A stretch of DNA of 8,847 nt, from positions 1 through 8,847 of the forward strand of contig PLXF01000125.1 of assembly GCA_003151315.1 (NCBI GenBank). Direction: 5' to 3'. The notes under the pieces were generated by a model, which saw only the letters and a list, made by a program, of their open reading frames with translations, was not told where the DNA came from and ran no database searches. Origin of the DNA: Parachlamydiales bacterium (GTDB taxonomy: Bacteria; Chlamydiota; Chlamydiia; Chlamydiales; SM23-39). Shown here in pieces: positions 1 to 6,300 of this stretch (the stretch's first letter is position 1; each line of letters starts with the position of its first letter). A program made the translations under genes and the position numbers.

Positions 1-1
1 T

Positions 2-352
2 TTTTCCGCCCCTATAGATGGAGCCCATACATTGAACCTAACAGCTGGCAGCGGGAATGTGAACCTCATAGGCTCAATTGGCGCCGCCGCGCCTCCCACT
101 TCACTCATCATTTCTAGCGCCGTGAATATAACAACAGGACAAGCGGTCGTAGTGGCTGGCCCCTTTACTACAACCGCCATCGGTTTGACCACGATTGGAT
201 CGACCTTGAAAACCACGACCAGCTCCGGAATTAGTCTGACGACTAATACACTTGTTGCGAGCGACACTCTAACAACGACTGGTGCCGGGCCGATTCAGAT
301 CGTCAATAGCGGTATAGCCTCTTTTGCAGCGCCTATCGTATCGAGCGGTACA
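2..352 (+). repeat. Unit 0: C-terminal 117 residues of a 163-residue repeat, cut by the window edge
   Basis: The segment begins at FSAPIDGA, which matches the FSSTIDGPQ position (about residue 46) of complete units, so the first 46 or so residues lie upstream of the window. It continues through LNLTAGSGNV, a proline variant of the turn (IGAAAPPTSL), GISLTTN and GPIQIVNSG before the next FTQ motif. One of the five lysines in the fragment is here (codon at 209). Confidence 0.75.
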
Positions 353-3300
353 TTTACTCAAAGTGGGGGAGGAGCCATTACGTTAGGAGGCTCTGTTTCC
401 ACAGCGGGCACCTTGCAATTTGGCTCAGCGATCAGCCTTTCTTCCAATGTTACATTTAACAGCGGAAATGGCGCGTTGAATTTAGCCGGAACTGTGGATG
501 GCCTCTTCGATCTGACCTTAACCGCTGGCACCGGTTCGATTTCGATTAGTTCGGACCTAGGAAGTCTCGCCCCTATCGACGCTTTTTTAATCACAAGCTG
601 CGCCAATGCTACCATCAGCGCAGTTTCTGCGACCGATATTAGCCAAGCGGCAGGAACGGGGCTCACCCATTTTACAGGCGCCCTTTTCACAACAGGCTCC
701 TTGGGAATCTCTCTCACGGGAACCCAATTCCAATTTGACAGCTCTGTAGGGACGAATACAGGAAGCAACGCCCCGCTCTCTATAGTCCATACCGGGACCC
801 TGACGATTCCTAGCACAGCATCGCTGTCTCTCGATGGCGCGTTTACCGAATCGGGTGGAGGGGCTGTTTCTCTCGGCGCCACGATCACAACAACCAATGA
901 CAATATAAGTTGGGCAGACCCCATTACTCTCACCCACGATGCCTCGCTGAACTCCGGGGCCGGCAGTGGCAATATTATTTTCTCTAACACCGTTAACGGC
1001 CCCTTTTGCCTCACCTTATCGGCCGGTACCGGTACGATCCAGTTTTTAAGCGCGATCGGCGGCGTCACGTCGCTCAATTGCTTATCGGCTACAGCAGCCT
1101 CTTTAATCCAATCCGCTCCGATCACCACCACCACAACGGTATCGTTAACAGGAGCTGTGAGTTTAGGCGCCAATATTACGACTGCGGGAAGTAATCTGAC
1201 TATCACTGGAAACGTAGCGCGTACAACCGCTAATAATGTGACCCTTTCAACCGGATCGGGCCTTGGCGATATCACAATTACCGGCACAGTCAATGGCAAT
1301 ACAACGGGCCGAAACTTCACGCTGACAGCGGGCACTGGCAACGTCACCGTGGGCGGAACGATCGGTGGAACTCTTCCCTTAAATACATTTACCGCTAGCG
1401 GGACCAATGTAACGCTCTCCAATTTTGGTACGACTGCTTCAGCCAATAGTGGGAATGCAATCCTTACGGCATTAAATAATATTAATTTCACCGGCACAAC
1501 ATATGCTGGCGCGGTCCAAACCTATTCCGCAGGTAATCAGTTTAATTTTAATGCAGGGGCGCTAGCGACCCTTGTGTCGGGCGGAGGCGCGATCGCCTTT
1601 GTTACGGGGACGATAGAGCTAAGCACAGGGACCGATTTTAACGTCAATAGCAATGGGGGCAACATCACATTGACCAACCTCAACGGCCCCGGTCAAAACA
1701 TAGTTCTCAATGCTTCAACAGGAAATGTTACCGTAGCCACTATTGGCCAATCGGGCGCTGTGGAGAGTGTGACGATTACAGGGACAACCATTAACCATCC
1801 CGATCCAATTTTCTCTGTAATGACCCCTGTTTTTAACTCGCCGACCGTCATCTCAATTAGCTCAAGTGCTTCAGGTTCAGCTATATATAGCTCTCCTGTG
1901 GTTCTCACTACCGATAATATTGTCCTTTCAGGAGGCGATTTCACTTTTAATAGTACTCTCAATTCTGACGGAGGGGGCCTTCGTAATCTCACGATTAATC
2001 CCGGAGCCGGCAATTCTGTTACTTTTACTACACTAGTAGGCAACTCGACCCCTCTGACCTCTATTGTGATTGGCGCGGGTCTAGATGTAACGATTAGCGG
2101 CGAAATGGTTGTGGGCTCATTTACGCAAACAGGAGGCACGGGAACCACTACCGTGACAGATGGGATTATTGCGGCAAATGGCGGCGTGAATATCGCTACC
2201 CAAAATATAGAAATCTCGGGAGCTACCATCACCACGAACAATGCCCCGGCCGTTTTTAATATTAGCGGCACATTTACTGTGACAAATGGGACGTTTAATT
2301 TGGATGGCTCTTTCCAACAGACCGGATCGGGCAGCGTTTCAATTGGCGGAAGTATAGAAACAACCGATGATATAGTCTCTTTTGCCGGAGCCGTCGCGCT
2401 AACCAATAATTTAACGATTAACACAGTGAATATGTCGGGAGCTTCGATCACGTTCTCCAGCACGGTCGATCAACCTTTTGGGCTCGATTTAACAGCCGGA
2501 ACGAGCCCCATCGTCTTGACCGGTGCCATAGGCGGCGGCGCTCGCGTGGGGGCCATTACGATCCATAGCGCCTCTAACGTTACAGCCGGAGCCATTACAG
2601 CGGCCTCAATTACACAAGTAGCCGGTAGCGGAACGACGACTTTAAATGGGGTGGTTAATACCAATGCGCTTTCGGGTGTGAACTTGGTGGGCGCTGCGTT
2701 TGCGATCAACAACACATTAGCGACAAGCTCTTTGGGCCCCGTGACCATTGCCAACACCGGGACATTAGCGTTTGGCGGCTCGGCGGCCTTAAGTGTTTCG
2801 GGCGCCTTTAGTCAGACAGGGAGCGGCTCTGTTACGCTGGGCGGCTCCATCGCCTCTGGGAAAACAATCTCCTTTGCGAGCGCCACGACATTGACCAATC
2901 CCACCGTTCTTAACACCTCAGCCAATTCCACGAACATTACCTTTTCCAGCACCATCGACGGATCTCAATCTCTCGAGCTCAATGCGGGATCAGGTGGAAA
3001 TATTATCCTTTTGGACAACGTCGGATCGAGCGCCCGTTTAGGCGCTCTGACTATCGATAGCGCAAGCACCGTTACGGTCCAAAATATCACAGCCTCCTCG
3101 ATTACGCAGACAACCGCAACATCCACCTCTGTAGGCAATTTGGACACGAATTTGGTTGGTGGCATTTCTCTTAGCGGCGCTACGATTGCGGTGAATGGAA
3201 ACGTGATCACCACCTCTTTGGGCCCTGTGGCGATTTCTAATAGTACACAGCTTACCATGAATGTAGGCGCAAGCACCTCGATCAGCGGCGCCTTTACGCA

Positions 3301-6300
3301 AAGCGGCGGCGGCGCAGTTTCCTTGACGGGCACCTTGCAAACGTTAAATCAACCCATCTCCTTTGCCAATAGCGTCTCGTTGACGGGAACAACGATTTTA
3401 TCGAGCGGTTCTATCGGGCAAAATATCAGTTTTGGAAGTACCCTGGATGGGGGGCAAAATCTAACGATTGCAGCGGGAACGGGTAATCTCCTCTTTAGCG
3501 GCAATGTGGGCGCAACAGCACGTCTTAGCGCCCTTACCATCCAAAGCGGCGCTAACATCACTTACCCACAACTTAAAGCCGTCTCTTTAGTCCAAAGCAG
3601 CAGTTCGGGAATAACGCTTATCTCAGGTGCCATCGATACCATCGGCAGTAGCGGTCTTTCCTTGACAGGGACGACGATCACCCAAAATGGGACCCTCACA
3701 ACAACCAATAGCGGCCCCATTGCGATTGTCAATGGCGGTGTTTTCACCCAAGGGGCTTCGATTTCATCCAATGGCCCCTTTACCCAAAGCGGCGGGGGAG
3801 CCGTAACCCTTAATGGCTCGATTATTACAGGGAATGGAAACCTCTCGGTCGCGGGCGCTGTTACACTCGCCGGCTCTACAATTCTGAACTCGGGCGGCTC
3901 AGGATTGGGCAATATCATTGTGTCGAGCACTGTTGATGGAGCGCAAAATCTCTCCCTTACAGCCGGCGTTGGGACCATAACATTGGGCGGCTCTATTGGC
4001 GGAGGTACTCGATTAGGAAACGTCACGATCAATTCTGCCTCTACAGTCAGCGCAGGAGCTATCCGAGCCGCTTCAATCGCTCAATTAGGGGGCAGTGCAA
4101 CGACCACATTTACGGGCGCTCTAAATACAAACGGCACTGCGGGAATCTCATTGACCGGTACCGGATTTACCATTAACAATGCGGTGACCACAACGACAGG
4201 CAGCACGGGTGCAGATCTAATCATATCCCAATCGGGAACCTTGACTCTGGGTTCAGCCGCCAATTTGCAATTAGCTGGGCAATTTTTCCAAAATACATCG
4301 TCTCCCGTCTCGCTCCAAGGGGCGATCACAACGGGAGGGAGGCTCACCCTTAACGGTACCGTTACGATCCCTTCTCTCGCCTCGGCGACTCTCGATTCTT
4401 CGGCCAATAATAACCCGATTCAGTTTGCCAACCCGATCAATGGCCCCGGCTCTTTGAGCTGCACATCGGGCACCGGAAACCTCACCTTTGCGTTCAGTGT
4501 GGGATCGAGCTCGCCCCTATCCTCTTTGACCATCCCCAGTGCTGGCACCGTTTCTACTCAAGCGGTGACAGCCGGCTCGATCACACAAGGGGCAGGCTCC
4601 GTATCGACTACCTTTAATGGCGACATTGCAGCAAGCGGCTCTGGCGGTATTTCCCTTACAGGAACTGCATTTGCCTTCGTAGGAAATGCCACCTCTGCAG
4701 GCCCGCTCACTCTGGTCAATTCCGGTCTTTTAACGACCGTAGCAGGTAAAACCCTCTCTTCAACAGGAGCCTTTAGCCAATCGGGCGGAGGCTTGGTGAC
4801 GCTCGCCGGAACCGTTTCTACGACCAATCAAAACCTCTCTTTTGGCAGCCCCATCACTTTATCTGCCCCTGTCTCGCTCACGACAGGCAGCGGCACGGGC
4901 ACGGTGACCTTGCTCGGCACGGTCGACGGCGCTCAACCTTTTACCATTACAGCCGGAACAGGAGATATCAATATTAGCGCAGCCGTAGGATCGAACGTTC
5001 GCCTCGGCGCCGTCACGTTTGTGAGCGCTCAAAATGAAAATCTTCAGTCGATCATCGCCCAGTCGTTTACACAAACAAATATAACAGGACAGTTTTCCCT
5101 GATTGGAACCTTTAACACAAATGGCGCTCTGGGGATTAATCTCACCGGTAACAACTTTTTCCGTCGTGGCGCTTTAATCACGACAAACGGCGGGTCATTA
5201 ACGATCCTCAATAGTGTCGCTGTAACCGGATTTCCCGGTAATACCGCATCTATCGACGGAAAATGGAACCAACTACCTGGCAGCACCGGGATTCTCAATT
5301 TAGGGGGAACCGAAACGGTTCGGGGCGGATTTTCCTTTGTTGGACCTTTAAGTTTAGTGGGTGATGCGACATTCGATGCTAGCGGGGGAGCAGGGGGATT
5401 TTCTTTAACCAATACGGTAAATGGCACCTTCAGCTTCACCGTTATAGGCGGCTCAGGCAATGTCTCGATTACCCAACCGATTGGCGCATCTACACCTCTT
5501 TCGGCTGTAACGATCACAGGCAATCAGATCGACATAAGCGCTCTTGGCGGAGCCTTTCAAGGAGTGACTGGAGCTACCTCTATCACCGCTCTCAATGCTC
5601 TTCAATTTACGGCCGCCACAATCAACGCCGGCGCACAAACCTACAATGCTCCGGGTACGTTCAACTTCACCAGCGGCGCTACCACCACGCTCGCTACGAA
5701 TGGCGCCGCGTTAACGTTCCAAAATGGGACGATTAATCTCGGCAGCACCACGAATCTAACGATGAACACATCAGGCGGCGCGTTGACGGCCCTAGCCATT
5801 CAAGCTCCGCAAAATAGCGGCCGCACATTGACCCTATCGAGCGGATCTGGCCCCATGCAAGTAGGAGCCGTTGGCCTATCGGGCAATGGACAACTTGCGG
5901 CAGCTTCTTTAACAGGTGGCGCCATGACCCTCACGAGCAATGTAGTCGCCGATACAATTACACTAGCCCCTGCCACCTCGCTCAGTATCGGCGGCAATAT
6001 CGCATCAACAAATACAGCGCTCTCTTTCCCTGTAGCCGTTAGTTTAAGTGGAAATAGTACGATTTCTACCGGATCGACAGGCGCTAATATCACCTTCTCA
6101 GGCGCCGTAAACGGAGTTTCCGCCAATACGCAAAATCTCACACTTGCGGCTGGAACAGGGGACATCACTTTTGCCGCTCCTATCGGCAGCGTCAGTACGC
6201 TTCGACCCAATAGCATCATCATCTCGAGCGCAGGAAACGTCTCCATCGGAAATATGTCTGCGAGTGGATTTGCCCAGCAGGCAGGAACGGGAACCACAAC

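Noticed and set aside
842..1402. Frameshift or pseudogene at the shortened unit 2
   Set aside because: The frame continues without a stop, and both flanking segments read in the same frame with normal motifs, so it is an in-frame loss rather than a disabling mutation.
358..1497. Long antisense open frame (379 codons), with others in the same antisense phase at 1693-2463, 3562-4032, 5800-6519, 6955-7590 and 8131-8691
   Set aside because: They all lie in one phase relative to the sense codons. In that phase a stop requires a sense codon starting with TA or CA (Tyr, His, Gln) after a pyrimidine-ending codon, and such residues are rare in this protein. The translations are Pro/Val-rich mirror images of the repeat with no recognisable domain, so they are shadows.
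1589..1596. GCGATCGC octamer, the HIP1 element abundant in many cyanobacterial genomes
   Set aside because: I noticed it only once in 8.8 kb, which is not enrichment, so it does not support a cyanobacterial origin.
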